Assembly: GCA_900543815.1 (NCBI GenBank)
Contig: UQST01000007.1
Coordinates: 25,766-89,765, forward strand
Length of the DNA: 64,000 nt
Source of the DNA: an uncultured Prevotellaceae bacterium
GTDB lineage: Bacteria > Bacteroidota > Bacteroidia > Bacteroidales > Bacteroidaceae
Direction: 5' to 3'
Below the pieces are notes generated by a model, which ran no database searches, was not told where the DNA came from, and saw only the letters and a program-made list of their open reading frames with translations. This document shows, in pieces, positions 36,001 through 45,053 of this stretch. Position 1 is the first letter of the stretch. The number at the start of each line of letters is the position of its first letter. Both the position numbers and the translations under genes were made by a program.

Positions 36001-36171
36001 CCCACATCGCTCGACACCGCAGTAAAGGATGTAAAGGCAGAGGTGCAGAACGGCAACGACAACGTGTACAGCATCACAGGCCAGTGCGTGGGCACAGCAG
36101 CAATGCTGCGTAGCGGCAAGTTGGCTCCCGGCATATATGTAATGAAGGGACGCACCATCCTGGTCAAGTAA
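33004..36171 (+). CDS. C10 family (streptopain-like) cysteine peptidase, secreted, copy 1
   Basis: The 1055-residue precursor has a signal peptide (residues 1-19), a propeptide/Spi-type inhibitory region (about 20-145) and a C10 papain-like domain starting near CAWNQNDPYN. The catalytic cysteine is C181 in ATGCVATAL and the histidine H331 in GGGHAFVLDG, followed by the NWGWGG motif. Residues about 400-970 hold beta-rich repeats. The C-terminus (about 985-1055, ending GIYVMKGRTILVK) resembles a type IX secretion sorting domain. Such peptidases include streptococcal SpeB, Prevotella interpain A and periodontain. Probable function: surface or secreted proteolysis of host or dietary protein. Paralogues follow at 36242 and 40277. 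Confidence 0.92.
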   Translation: MKRQLTLVALMLTCLSMWADPVGREAAKQTAKQFLLERGVEMTAQQPAHRAPRKGKTEKENSYYYVFNAGNNQGYVIVSGDSRTEEILGYVEHGTYDESALPEHMKAWLQGYADQIQYLDDHAIKGTTPKQRAAARRRMTATRHALPALLTCAWNQNDPYNLKCPSYYKADGTELRPATGCVATALTQVMYYYKHPKCTMAEIPSISNTYPLASGGQKVVTAKAVRSYTRIDWANMQDHYSGRESQEAKDAVANVMLYVGQSVKMNYGSTSGAGFGGNVIKALTNIFNYQKGCYMAERGNYTADSWYDLIYSEIASGHPVTYAGRSTGGGHAFVLDGFDGGNLFHVNWGWGGSNNGWFLIDVLNPGDNTGIGASTSSDGYSLSHTALINLRVPGDTMGEPTTKLTIREEKIDGTSIYAKYVNWTMTTNNFDYGIIYQDKEGNYVPAGGRYETAKMTDEQIIGKSFNMKKLLPEGTWKLSPASKLHSAKIWRPQYNMRDVYIEAVVDAEGNVSLRKTSGDFRMSMDNLVCIGPREVGTQQEIQVTFTNHGDEYLRELSLYASTGSSKNDVNSRAMVSIKKGETKTYSFFFNPNSAGTYNVWVCTDRNPDEVVGKGQITIAASGQGDKPKLALQMVSIKNSQNGTVYGTRLNGVATIKNNGTKPFVGKVVTRLWRQPGGTGGAYGSTSLTHYMEIEPGRTAQAPFDYSGLDYGNAYLIQVRVYGQDIDGGNLWNNKYACKEGILAWKENGTLSGMAPKSSLITGASLCAVLIDQCSVRRVIPNKNPNTIYAVTPGTNAPSGIDERNLVIGDSAQNLNLTSGHAYYIPQAFKAVNACFKHTFPEEGNGQGWQTITLPFAADSISVAGKSMALDDPLNHCWIYDFAWTENDGTPVFSPATHISANTPYIIAADSCMNGQTIEFHATDVPISATESSKAVVSSNSYSFKGITLAENKKNVYSLNSEGTAFEFSEAAVTATPTGAYFHTSLDESSRLPAILLPKVPTSLDTAVKDVKAEVQNGNDNVYSITGQCVGTAAMLRSGKLAPGIYVMKGRTILVK

Positions 36172-36186
36172 GTTCCGTAAAAAACC

Positions 36187-36227
36187 GAAGGCGGGCAGCA
36201 GGGAACACCCCAGCACCGCCTTCTTTT
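36187..36227 (+). terminator. Intrinsic terminator between C10 copies 1 and 2
   Basis: GAAGGCGG (36187-36194) pairs with CCGCCTTC (36216-36223), followed by TTTTAAT. It begins 16 bases past the stop of copy 1 and ends only 14 bases before the ATG of copy 2. Confidence 0.8.
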
Positions 36228-36241
36228 AATAATAAGACTCT

Positions 36242-39200
36242 ATGAAGAAACTTATATCATTGGCTGCATTGACGCTCACATGCCTGTCCGTGTGAGCCGC
36301 CCCCGTAGATAGGGAGGCAGCAAAGCTGGCTGCCAAGCAGTTTCTGCAGGCGCGAGGCGTTGAGATGACCACGCAGAAACCTGCCCATCGTGCCCCCAGG
36401 AAGGGTAAGGCAGAGCAGAAAGACTCATATTACTACGTGTTCAACGCGGGCAACGACCAGGGCTTCGTGATTGTCTCAGGCGATGACCGTACCGAGGAGA
36501 TACTGGGTTATGTGGACCACGGAACATACTGCGAGAACACAGTTCCCGAGCAGATGAAGAGTTGGCTGCAGGCTTACGCCGACGAAATACAGTGCCTGGA
36601 TGAGCACGGCATCAAGGCTACTCCTGCACAGCAAAGGGCTGCCGCACGCCACCGGCTGAATAGCACGAAGCACGCAGTGGCGCCCCTGATGTCCACCACC
36701 TGGAACCAGGGCGACCCCTACAACACTAAATGCCCCAACTATTACAGGCGGGACGGCTCCACCGCCAAGCCTGCCACGGGCTGTGTGGCAACTGCATTGG
36801 CCCAGGTGATGAACTTCTACAAGTATCCCAAGCGCACGATGGCTGACATCCCGGCCATTTCAAACACCTACCAACTGTCCAACGGCCAGCAGAAGACTGT
36901 GAATACCAAGCCCATCCGCCGCTTTACCAAGCTCGAATGGGACAAGATGCAGGACCACTACACGGGCAATGAGCCACAGGAGCAGATAGATGCCGTGGCC
37001 AACCTGATGCTGTACGTGGGACAATCAGTGCACATGGCCTACGGTGCGTCATCGGGTGCAAGCTTCAACTCATACGCGGCCCGAATGCTCACCGACTACT
37101 TCAACTATGCCAAGGGCGCCTATATCGCCTACCGCACAGACTACTCCATCGACGGATGGTACAACCTGCTCTATGACGAGATTGCTACTGGGCATCCCGT
37201 AGGATTTACCGGCAGAAGCACCGGAGGTGCACACGCTTTCGTCATCGACGGCTATGACGGGGAAAACATGTTCCACCTCAACTGGGGCTGGGGCGGCCAG
37301 TGCGACGGATGGTTCCTGCTCACCTCACTCAACCCAGGCGACAACTCGGGCATCGGCGCCAGCATGAGCAAGGACGGCTACGACCTTGGACAGTCGGCTC
37401 TGATAAACGTGCGTCTGCCAGACGGCGAGAAAGCAGAGCCCGCCACAAGCCTTACTATCAACAATATTGCCATAGAGGGTACCAGCATCAAGGCCAAATA
37501 CATCAACTGGACAGGAGCCACCGACAACTTCGACGCGGCCGTCGTGTATGAGAACGAGAAGGGTGAAATCGTACCCGTAGGCGGCCGCTACGAGAACTTC
37601 TCCCTCAACAACAACAACGCCACAGACAGGAGTTTCAACGTAAGGAAACTGCTTCCCATAGGTACATGGAAGCTTTCCCCAGCCAGCAAAGTGCATTCGG
37701 CCAAGACATGGCACCCCGTATTGAACATGCGCGACAACTATATCGAGGCCGTCGTAGGCGAGAATCAATCCATCACCCTGCGCTTTGTGGAGCCCAACGT
37801 TGACCTGCGCGTTGAAGAAGTCATCTGTGCCGGCACTGGCGAAGTGGGCTCTGAACAGGAGTTGCAGGTGAAGTTCGCCAACCATGGCGATGAGTTCCTC
37901 AAGGAGCTGAAACTCTTTGCAAGCACCAGCGAGACCAAGGCAAACGTCTATAGCTATGCCATGGTGGGTGTGAAGAAGGGCGAGACCGCAACCTACACAT
38001 TCTACTACCGCCCCACACAGGCTGGCGTGCACAACCTGTGGTTCTGCACTGATGACAACGGCAACAACGTGGTGGCACAGGGACAGATAACCATTGCCGA
38101 GAAGAACCAGGGCGAGAGACTCAAGCTCGTTGCCACGTCGTTCGACGTGGGCAATGCCGTTGGCAACAACACCATATACGGCCAGAGGCTGTGTGGAACA
38201 ATGACTGTGAGGAACGATGGAGACAAGCCCTTCAGCGGCAACTTGACGATGCGTCTGCACAAGGAGCCTGGAGGCGTAGGCATCCTGTTCGGCTCCACCA
38301 CCCTATACAAGCACGTCGAAGTGGCCGCCGGAGACTCTTGCCAGGTGCCCTTCAACTACACAGACATCGAATACGGAGGCATCTACCACATCCAGGTAAA
38401 AGCCTATGGCAGGGACATCGAGAAAGGCGGAGTGTGGGAACGAAGCTGGACTTGCGAGGAAGGCATCATATCGTGGAAGAACAACGGTGACCTTGCTGCA
38501 ACGGAGACAGCCTCCTCACTGACTACAAGCGACGACATTTGCGCACTGCTGCTGGACAGAACCAAGGTGGAGACAATCAGCCCCAACCAGAACCCCAACA
38601 CCATTTACGCCATCACCCAGGGAACCGCGATACCCACAGGACTGGCTGGGCACAACCTGGTGATTGCCGATTCGGCACAGAGCATAAGCCTCTGCAGCGG
38701 ACAGCCCTACTGCGTACCCTACACCTTCACCGCGCATAAGGCTCTCTTCACACACACCTTCCCCGAGGAGAACAACCGCAAGGGATGGCAGACCATCACC
38801 CTCCCCTTCGCCGCCGATTCGATATCCGTGGCCGGGAAAGGCATGGTGCCGGGCGACACGCTCAACCATTGTTGGATATACGAATTTGCATGGACAGAGG
38901 ACGACGGCACGCCGGTGTTCACCCCCGCACTGCAACTGCGGGCCAACACACCCTATATCATTGCTGCCGACAGCAGCTTGGCTGGCCATACCATCGAGTT
39001 CCATGCCACCGATGCATCCATCTACGGCACGGATGAAAGCAAGGCTATCATCAACAGTCAGAACTACAAGCAGATGGGAACAACTGTGGCCAAGAGTATG
39101 AATGGCGTGTATCAGCTCAACGGTGACGGCACTGCGTTTGAATATTCCAGCGATGCTGCAACCATCACACCCACAAGCTCTTACTTCATCACCGCTTTGG

Positions 39201-39412
39201 ACGAGTGCGAACGCCTCGCTGCCATTCTGCTGCCAGCAGTGCCCACGTCACTCGACACCGCAGTGAAAGGCATCAATGCCGATGGTGAAGATACCCACGA
39301 GGCCCTGTACAATGTCACCGGTCAGCGTATTGGCACAGCAGACATGCTGCACAGCGGCAAGCTGGCTCCGGGCATGTACGTAAGAAAGGGCCGCACCGTA
39401 CTGGTCAAATAA
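36242..39412 (+). pseudogene. C10 family cysteine peptidase, copy 2, with nonsense codon in signal peptide
   Basis: Translation from the ATG at 36242 gives a signal peptide like those of copies 1 and 3 (MKKLISLAALTLTCLSV) but meets TGA at 36293-36295 where the paralogues have TGG (W18). Beyond it the frame is intact to 39412, with propeptide, C10 domain (cysteine in ATGCVATAL and histidine in GGAHAFVIDG both present) and sorting-type tail. Initiation at the next ATG, 36365, would give 1015 residues without a signal peptide, hence not exported. No promoter is visible between the terminator of copy 1 and this ATG. It looks like a recent inactivation; a base-calling error cannot be excluded. Confidence 0.85.
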
Positions 39413-39488
39413 AGCCCTCACCCTCGGGAAGACAGGTTTCCGGGCAATGCCTCATACCTTCTCCCAAGCAGTAAGACAATAGTAAAGC

Positions 39489-39562
39489 AAACCCTCTGCA
39501 CGGTTGTCCCTCCACCTCCGATGGCCTATGACCAGGAAGAAGGGACACCCGGCAGAGGGTTT
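39489..39562 (+). terminator. Long hairpin after C10 copy 2
   Basis: AAACCCTCTGC (39489-39499) and GCAGAGGGTTT (39552-39562) are perfect 11-bp arms around a 52-nt loop that holds a second pair (GTCCCT with AGGGAC). The arm sequence CCCTCTGC is shared with the hairpin after copy 3. Confidence 0.5.
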
Positions 39563-39717
39563 GCTGGCTCATTGTCTCTGGCATTCCATACGCCTGGGGA
39601 CAAAGGCTTCCCGTCCTGAAACCAATGGGACAATCAGTTGGCAGAGGCAAGCAAGCAGGGCAAGCTGCACCACAATAGCGGATGCGATGAGCAAGCCAGA
39701 AGTAGCCGCCGTCAAAG

Positions 39718-39795
39718 GCAGTGCGCTGCAAAGCCAAACGCAGCACGCTGCGATGAACGATGCAGCGCGCTGCGATGGCCAACGCACCGCACTGC
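39718..39795. repeat. 22-bp dyad array, GCAGCGCGCTGC type, 4 units
   Basis: Cores start at 39718 (GCAGTGCGCTGC), 39740 (GCAGCACGCTGC), 39762 (GCAGCGCGCTGC) and 39784 (GCACCGCACTGC). Two spacers are AAAGCCAAAC and GATGGCCAAC. It lies between C10 copies 2 and 3. Confidence 0.92.
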
Positions 39796-40232
39796 AACAC
39801 AGGACCCAGAACTCCGGCTTAGGGCGAGGAGTGCCAATTGTTGCTCCCAACATCCGCTTTGCCATATGTCAGAACCGCCCTTCATTTGCACACGCAATGC
39901 CACCATCGCCACCAGCAGATGCAACGAGGGACATCGGCCACGACCTTTATGGCTGTGCAGCAACCCTCTGCCTGTTCCGTCTCAAGCCTCATCTCCTGCA
40001 TACACTCTCGTCTGTCCATCCACGGCCAAGTGATTTCATGGCAGAAGATGTCCCCATATCCCATCCAGGGCCAAGCCCTCGCATATAATATAATAATGTA
40101 TAGAGGATGAAGCGGGAAGGTGGCCGTCACAATGGGCCAAAACTATAGACGACCCACGACATGCAGGCACGGACATGTACAAAATAGGGTAAAATTTTTA
40201 CCCCAAAACATTTCTGTTTCAATACAAATGCC
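39796..40232. other. Gene-free stretch between dyad array and C10 copy 3 promoter
   Basis: The part at about 39840-40080 is C-rich and G-poor on the plus strand. A TATA/CG composite element (minus orientation) lies at 40078-40102. No coding signal was recognised. Confidence 0.5.
40078..40102 (-). repeat. TATA/CG composite element, degenerate copy 3
   Basis: Read on the minus strand it begins TATACATTATTATATTATAT and ends GCGAG, close to the copy at 17382 but without the long CG run. Confidence 0.45.
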
Positions 40233-40241
40233 TAACTTTGT
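40233..40241 (+). promoter_or_regulatory. Promoter -7 box of C10 copy 3
   Basis: TAACTTTGT, 35 bases upstream of the ATG, fits TAnnTTTGY. The -33 region has only a weak match. Confidence 0.6.
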
Positions 40242-40276
40242 AGGAAGTTAAGTGTTAAACCAGACCAAAGAGCTTT

Positions 40277-43200
40277 ATGAAAAGACAACTGACGCTATCC
40301 GTCATGATGCTTGCATGCCTGTCCATGTGGGCCGACCCTGTGGGTCGTGAGGCTGCGAGGGAGACTGCCAGACTGTTCCTGCAGGGCAAGGGAGTGGAGA
40401 TGAAGACACAGGCTCCCGCCCACCGTGCCCCCAGAAAGGGCAAGACAGAGAGGGACAACTCCTATTACTACGTGTTCAACGCGGGTGACGGACAGGGCTA
40501 CGTGATAGTGTCCGGCGACGACCGCACCGAGGAGGTGCTCGGTTATGTGGAGCACGGAACATACAGCGAGGATGCACTACCCGCACACATGAAGGCATGG
40601 CTGCAGGGTTATGCCGACCAGATACAGTTCCTTGATGACCATGGCATCAAGGGAAGCACACCCAAGCAGAGGGCTGCAGCGCGCCGACGGCTGAAGAGCA
40701 CGAAGCACGCAGTGCCCACCCTGATGTCCACCACCTGGAACCAGGGCGAGCCCTACAACTCTAAGTGCCCCGACTATTACAAGAGCAACGGCGAAGCCGC
40801 CAGGCCGGCCTCGGGATGCGTGGCCACAGCATTGGCCCAGGTGATGAACTTCTACAAGCATCCCACACGCATCAGAAAGGCCATCCCGTCCATTACCAAC
40901 ACCTACACACTGGACGACGGCACCAAGAAGACCGTGACCACCAAGCCCATCCGCATAGGTACGAAGATAGACTGGGCCAATATGGTGGACAACTACACCG
41001 GCAACGAGACACAGGAGCAGAAGGATGCCGTGGGCAACCTGATGTACTACATAGGCCAGGCAGTGGGCATGGGCTACGGCTCGTCATCGGGTGCGGGCTT
41101 CGGTTCAAACATCTCCAAAGCCTTCATCAACTACTTCGGATACGACGACAGCGCCTATATAGCCTCACGTTCAGACTACAGCATCGACGGATGGTTTAAC
41201 CTCATATACACAGAGATTGCCGCTGGACATCCCGTAGGATTTGCCGGATGGAGCACTGGCGGCGGGCACTCCTTCGTGCTCGACGGCTTCGACGGAGAGA
41301 ATCTATTTCACCTCAATTGGGGTTGGGGCGGCGGAAGCGACGGATGGTTCCTGCTTGGCGTACTCAACCCAGGCGACAACTCAGGCATAGGAGCCAGCAC
41401 AAGCAGCGACGGCTACAGCCTTGGACAGACCGCCCTGATGAACTTGCGACTGCCCGACAACATCAAGGCAGAACCCACCGCATGCCTCACCATCAACGAT
41501 GTGAACATAGAGGGCACCGTAATCAAGGGCAACTATATCAACTGGACAGGGGAAAGCAACAATTTCAACACAGCCATCGTGTATCAGAAGCAAGACGGTA
41601 CCCTGGCCCCCGTAGGCGGCAAGTACGAGTCTTTCTCGCTCAATCCAAACACCTATTATAGCAAGTCCTACGACGTGAAAGGCCTGCTGCCCCAGGGTAC
41701 GTGGAAGCTCTCGCCCGCCAGCAAAGTGAGCAGTGCCAAGACATGGCGCACCAAGTACAACATGCGCGACACCTATGTGGAGGCTGTCGTAGGCGAGGAC
41801 GGAACCACCTCCCTGCGCATGGTGGAGCCCGATGCAAACGTCAGCATCGACGAGGTCAAGTGCATAGGCACGGGCGAAGCCGGCGCTCAGCAGGAGATAC
41901 AGGTGCGCTTCACCAACCACGGAGACGAGTACGTGCGCGAACTGCGACTCTTTGCCAGCACCACCGAAGTGAAGACCGATGCCGAAAGCCGCGCCGTGGT
42001 GGCACTGAAGAAGGACGAGAGCGGAACCTACAGCTTCTATTACACACCCGCCGAAGCAGGCGAGTACAACATATGGATATGCTCTGACAGCAACGGAGAA
42101 GACGTGGTGGGACAGGGCAGGATAACCATTGCCGAGAAGGACCAGGGCGAAAAGCCCAAGCTCCAGGCTTCCTCCTTCACCATCAAGAACTCGGTGAGCG
42201 GCACCGTGTATGGCCGCAGGCTGAGCGGCACACTGGCTGTGCGCAACAATGGCAGCAAGCCCTTTGCTGGAAAGATAGTGCTTCAGTTGTGGAGGCAGCC
42301 CAAAGGCTCAAACACAGCATGGTCATCCTCGTCATCGAACGTAAGCGTGGAGATAGAGCCTGCACGCATCTGCACGGCCCCCTTCGACTTCACCGGACTG
42401 GAGTATGGAACCACCTACCGCATACAGGTGAAGGTGTATGACAAGGAGATAGAGAAGGGTGGACTGTGGGAACATGGCTGGGAGTGCAAGGAAGGCATCC
42501 TCACATGGAAGGACAACGGCACGCTGGGAGCACTGGCCTCAAAGCCATCGATACTGACAAGCTCCAACCTGTGCGCTCTGCAGGTGGACAATACCACCAT
42601 CAGGCGAATAGGCCCCAACAGGAACCCCAATACCATCTACGCCGTCACCGAAGGAACTGCCGTGCCCACCGGACTGACTGAGAACAACCTGGTGATTGCC
42701 GATTCGGCACAGAGCATAAACTTCTGCAGCGGCTATGCCTACTACGTGCCCAGCACCTTCACAGCGAACAAGGCCTGCTTCACACACACCTTCCCCAAGG
42801 AGGGCAACGGCAAGGGCTGGCAGACCATCACCCTACCCTTTGCCGTGGATTCGGTGTCGGTAGCAGGCAGAGGCATGCAGCTCAACGATGAGTTCAACCA
42901 TTGCTGGATATACGAATTCGCATGGACCGAGGACGACGGCAGGCCGGTGTTCACCCCCGCACAGCAACTGTGTGCCAACACGCCCTATCTCATCGCCGCC
43001 GACAGCTGCCTCAACGGCCAGAGCATCGAGTTCCATGCCACCGATGTATCCATCTTTGCCACAGCCACATGCAAGTCGGTAGTGAGCAGCCAGGACTACA
43101 GTTTCATGGGCACGACACTCTGCGAGAGCAAGAAGGGCGTGTATGCACTCAATACCGACGGCACTGCGCTTGAATTCTCCGACAATGCCGTGACCACCAC

Positions 43201-43444
43201 ACCCACGGGCGCCTACTTCACCACACGGCTCGGCGAAGGCACACGCCTCCCTGCCATCCTTCTGCCCAAGGTGCCCACCTCGCTCGACACCGCCGTGAAG
43301 GGCGTAAAGGCAGACGGCAGCAACGACAACGAGGACGTATATACCACCACCGGCCAGCGCGTGGGCACAGCAGCCATGCTGCGCAGCGGGCAGCTCGCAC
43401 CAGGTATATATATAAGGAAGGGACGCACCATCCTGGTAAAGTAA
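40277..43444 (+). CDS. C10 family (streptopain-like) cysteine peptidase, secreted, copy 3
   Basis: This 1055-residue protein is a close paralogue of copy 1 with the same layout: signal peptide (MKRQLTLSVMMLACLSMWA), propeptide, C10 domain starting near TTWNQGEPYN, catalytic C181 in ASGCVATAL, H331 in GGGHSFVLDG with NWGWGG, a long beta-rich middle and a sorting-type tail ending GIYIRKGRTILVK. It has its own promoter. The substrate range may differ from copy 1, since residues around the active site (GWSTGGGHSF against GRSTGGGHAF) differ. The export route is inferred from the tail. Confidence 0.92.
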   Translation: MKRQLTLSVMMLACLSMWADPVGREAARETARLFLQGKGVEMKTQAPAHRAPRKGKTERDNSYYYVFNAGDGQGYVIVSGDDRTEEVLGYVEHGTYSEDALPAHMKAWLQGYADQIQFLDDHGIKGSTPKQRAAARRRLKSTKHAVPTLMSTTWNQGEPYNSKCPDYYKSNGEAARPASGCVATALAQVMNFYKHPTRIRKAIPSITNTYTLDDGTKKTVTTKPIRIGTKIDWANMVDNYTGNETQEQKDAVGNLMYYIGQAVGMGYGSSSGAGFGSNISKAFINYFGYDDSAYIASRSDYSIDGWFNLIYTEIAAGHPVGFAGWSTGGGHSFVLDGFDGENLFHLNWGWGGGSDGWFLLGVLNPGDNSGIGASTSSDGYSLGQTALMNLRLPDNIKAEPTACLTINDVNIEGTVIKGNYINWTGESNNFNTAIVYQKQDGTLAPVGGKYESFSLNPNTYYSKSYDVKGLLPQGTWKLSPASKVSSAKTWRTKYNMRDTYVEAVVGEDGTTSLRMVEPDANVSIDEVKCIGTGEAGAQQEIQVRFTNHGDEYVRELRLFASTTEVKTDAESRAVVALKKDESGTYSFYYTPAEAGEYNIWICSDSNGEDVVGQGRITIAEKDQGEKPKLQASSFTIKNSVSGTVYGRRLSGTLAVRNNGSKPFAGKIVLQLWRQPKGSNTAWSSSSSNVSVEIEPARICTAPFDFTGLEYGTTYRIQVKVYDKEIEKGGLWEHGWECKEGILTWKDNGTLGALASKPSILTSSNLCALQVDNTTIRRIGPNRNPNTIYAVTEGTAVPTGLTENNLVIADSAQSINFCSGYAYYVPSTFTANKACFTHTFPKEGNGKGWQTITLPFAVDSVSVAGRGMQLNDEFNHCWIYEFAWTEDDGRPVFTPAQQLCANTPYLIAADSCLNGQSIEFHATDVSIFATATCKSVVSSQDYSFMGTTLCESKKGVYALNTDGTALEFSDNAVTTTPTGAYFTTRLGEGTRLPAILLPKVPTSLDTAVKGVKADGSNDNEDVYTTTGQRVGTAAMLRSGQLAPGIYIRKGRTILVK

Positions 43445-43520
43445 CCGCCGCTCATCATGGAAGGCCGGGCCGCAGATGCAGGCCCGCCAAGCCCACACAA
43501 CGGCAAGACACAATAGAGCA

Positions 43521-43598
43521 GCAGACCCTCTGCAGAGGTTTCTCCCCACCCTCCTGACAGCATCAGGCAGGAGCGGGGGAAGCCTGCAGAGGGTCTGC
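43521..43598 (+). terminator. Long hairpin after C10 copy 3
   Basis: GCAGACCCTCTGCAG (43521-43535) and CTGCAGAGGGTCTGC (43584-43598) are perfect 15-bp arms with a 48-nt loop containing a second small stem. Position and arm sequence parallel the hairpin after copy 2. Confidence 0.55.
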
Positions 43599-43663
43599 CA
43601 TCGTATAGGGCGAGCTGCCCCTGCGCCCCGCCTGCCCGCATCCACCTTTCCATGGCGAAAAAC

Positions 43664-43741
43664 GCAGCGTGCTGCATGAGCCCACGCAGCACGCTGCGAT
43701 GCCCGATGCACCGCACTCCGTTGGCCATCGCACTGCACTCC
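43664..43741. repeat. 22-bp dyad array, GCAGCGCGCTGC type, 4 units
   Basis: Cores start at 43664 (GCAGCGTGCTGC), 43686 (GCAGCACGCTGC), 43708 (GCACCGCACTCC) and 43730 (GCACTGCACTCC), 22 bp apart. The last two are degenerate. One spacer is GTTGGCCATC. Confidence 0.9.
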
Positions 43742-44063
43742 ATTCCCTCAGCCAGGACAACCCTGCTTTTGCACCACCGTATTTCCCCATCTGGAACTCT
43801 GCATCCCTGGTTGCATCAAAAGCCCGCCCGATATGTAGAAAAAGCCTCAGAGCAAAACCGGAAACCACCCCACTCCACCCGCTCAGGCCCGTTCCACACC
43901 ATCAAATCCCAAATTCCTGATTGCCACAAAGCCCATTCTCCAATTCAAAATTCTCTGTTCAAATTTCCCATCCAGTGCATTTCTTAATTCCTAAATCCTA
44001 ATTCCTAATTCCCACAAAGGCTTTTTTTGCGCTCCATTCCACACGCTGTTTTATAAAAAGTTG
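43742..44063. other. C-rich then AATTC-rich gene-free stretch before panB
   Basis: About 150 bp are C-rich and G-poor on the plus strand. They are followed by low-complexity sequence in which AATTC and AATTCC recur (43905-44015). A weaker version of the latter overlaps the end of queC near 2875-2900. No gene was recognised. Confidence 0.5.
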
Positions 44064-44072
44064 TACCTTTGT
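44064..44072 (+). promoter_or_regulatory. Promoter -7 box of panB
   Basis: TACCTTTGT fits the consensus and lies 109 bases before the chosen panB start. The -33 element is unclear. Confidence 0.6.
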
Positions 44073-44181
44073 CCAACTTATACACAAACGAGGGCATACA
44101 GAGCCAGCGCTCCGCACTGAAAACCCCATGCAGGAGAACGGCCCAACGCTCTACAAAGAAGAACAAAGAGAAGCAAGAAGA

Positions 44182-45000
44182 ATGGCGAATTACATTTCAG
44201 AGAACGCACGTAAGGTGACCACCACGATGCTTACAGAAATGAAGAAGCAAGGCCAGCGCATCAGCATGCTGACCGCATACGATTACACTATGGGAGGCCT
44301 GGTAGATCGCGCAGGCATCGACATGATACTGATAGGCGACAGCGCGAGCAACGTGATGGCAGGCAACGAGACCACTCTGCCCATCACCCTCGACCAGATG
44401 ATTTACCACGCGAGAAGCGTTGCCAGAGCCGCCAAGCATGCACTGGTAGTGTGCGACATGCCCTTCGGCACCTATCAGGTGTGCACCGAGGACGCCCTAC
44501 GCGCTGCAGTGCGCATCATGGCAGAGAGCGGCGTGGATGCCGTGAAACTGGAGGGCGGAGAGCCGGTGATAAAGACGGTGAAGGCACTGGTACAGGCTGG
44601 CATACCCGTGTGCGGCCACCTGGGGCTCACCCCGCAGAGCGTGCACGTATTCGGAGGATTCGGCCTCCGCGCCAAGGAGGACGCCGAGGCACAGCAGCTC
44701 ATCAAGGATGCCAAGGCGCTGCAAGAGGCAGGCTGCTTTGCCATCGTGCTGGAGAAGATTCCCGCCAAGCTCACCGAGCAGGTGTGCGCAGAGCTCACCA
44801 TCCCCGTCATCGGCATCGGAGCAGGTACGGCCGACGGCCAAGTACTGGTGCTGCAAGACATGTTGGGCATGAATGACGGCTTCCACCCCAAGTTCCTGCG
44901 CCAGTATGCCAACATCGGACAACAGATATCCGAAGCCGTTGCACACTACGCCGACGACGTGCGCCAAGGCAATTTCCCATCTGAGAAAGAAAGTTACTAA
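44182..45000 (+). CDS. panB: 3-methyl-2-oxobutanoate hydroxymethyltransferase
   Basis: PanB makes ketopantoate, the first committed step of pantothenate and CoA synthesis. The 272-residue protein has MLTAYDYTMGGLVDRAG, IGDSASNVMAG (metal-binding aspartate), KLEGGEPV, GHLGLTPQSVH and GIGAGTADGQVLV, all family blocks. I chose the ATG at 44182 because the family begins just before the RKVTT segment; an in-frame ATG at 44128 would add 18 polar residues. ileS follows 53 bases later. Confidence 0.95.
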   Translation: MANYISENARKVTTTMLTEMKKQGQRISMLTAYDYTMGGLVDRAGIDMILIGDSASNVMAGNETTLPITLDQMIYHARSVARAAKHALVVCDMPFGTYQVCTEDALRAAVRIMAESGVDAVKLEGGEPVIKTVKALVQAGIPVCGHLGLTPQSVHVFGGFGLRAKEDAEAQQLIKDAKALQEAGCFAIVLEKIPAKLTEQVCAELTIPVIGIGAGTADGQVLVLQDMLGMNDGFHPKFLRQYANIGQQISEAVAHYADDVRQGNFPSEKESY

Positions 45001-45053
45001 ACAAAGCAAAATACAATAACCCAAGTACCCAAAAGGAAAGACAAAGATACATC

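Noticed and set aside
36293..36295. TGA in C10 copy 2 read as tryptophan or selenocysteine
   Set aside because: TGA ends lepA, queC, lspA and other genes in the window, so it is a normal stop. No selenocysteine insertion hairpin was seen and the paralogues have ordinary tryptophan.
43905..44015. AATTC-rich low-complexity sequence as a possible transposon end
   Set aside because: There are no inverted ends or transposase. The repetition is short and irregular, so it was left as low-complexity sequence.
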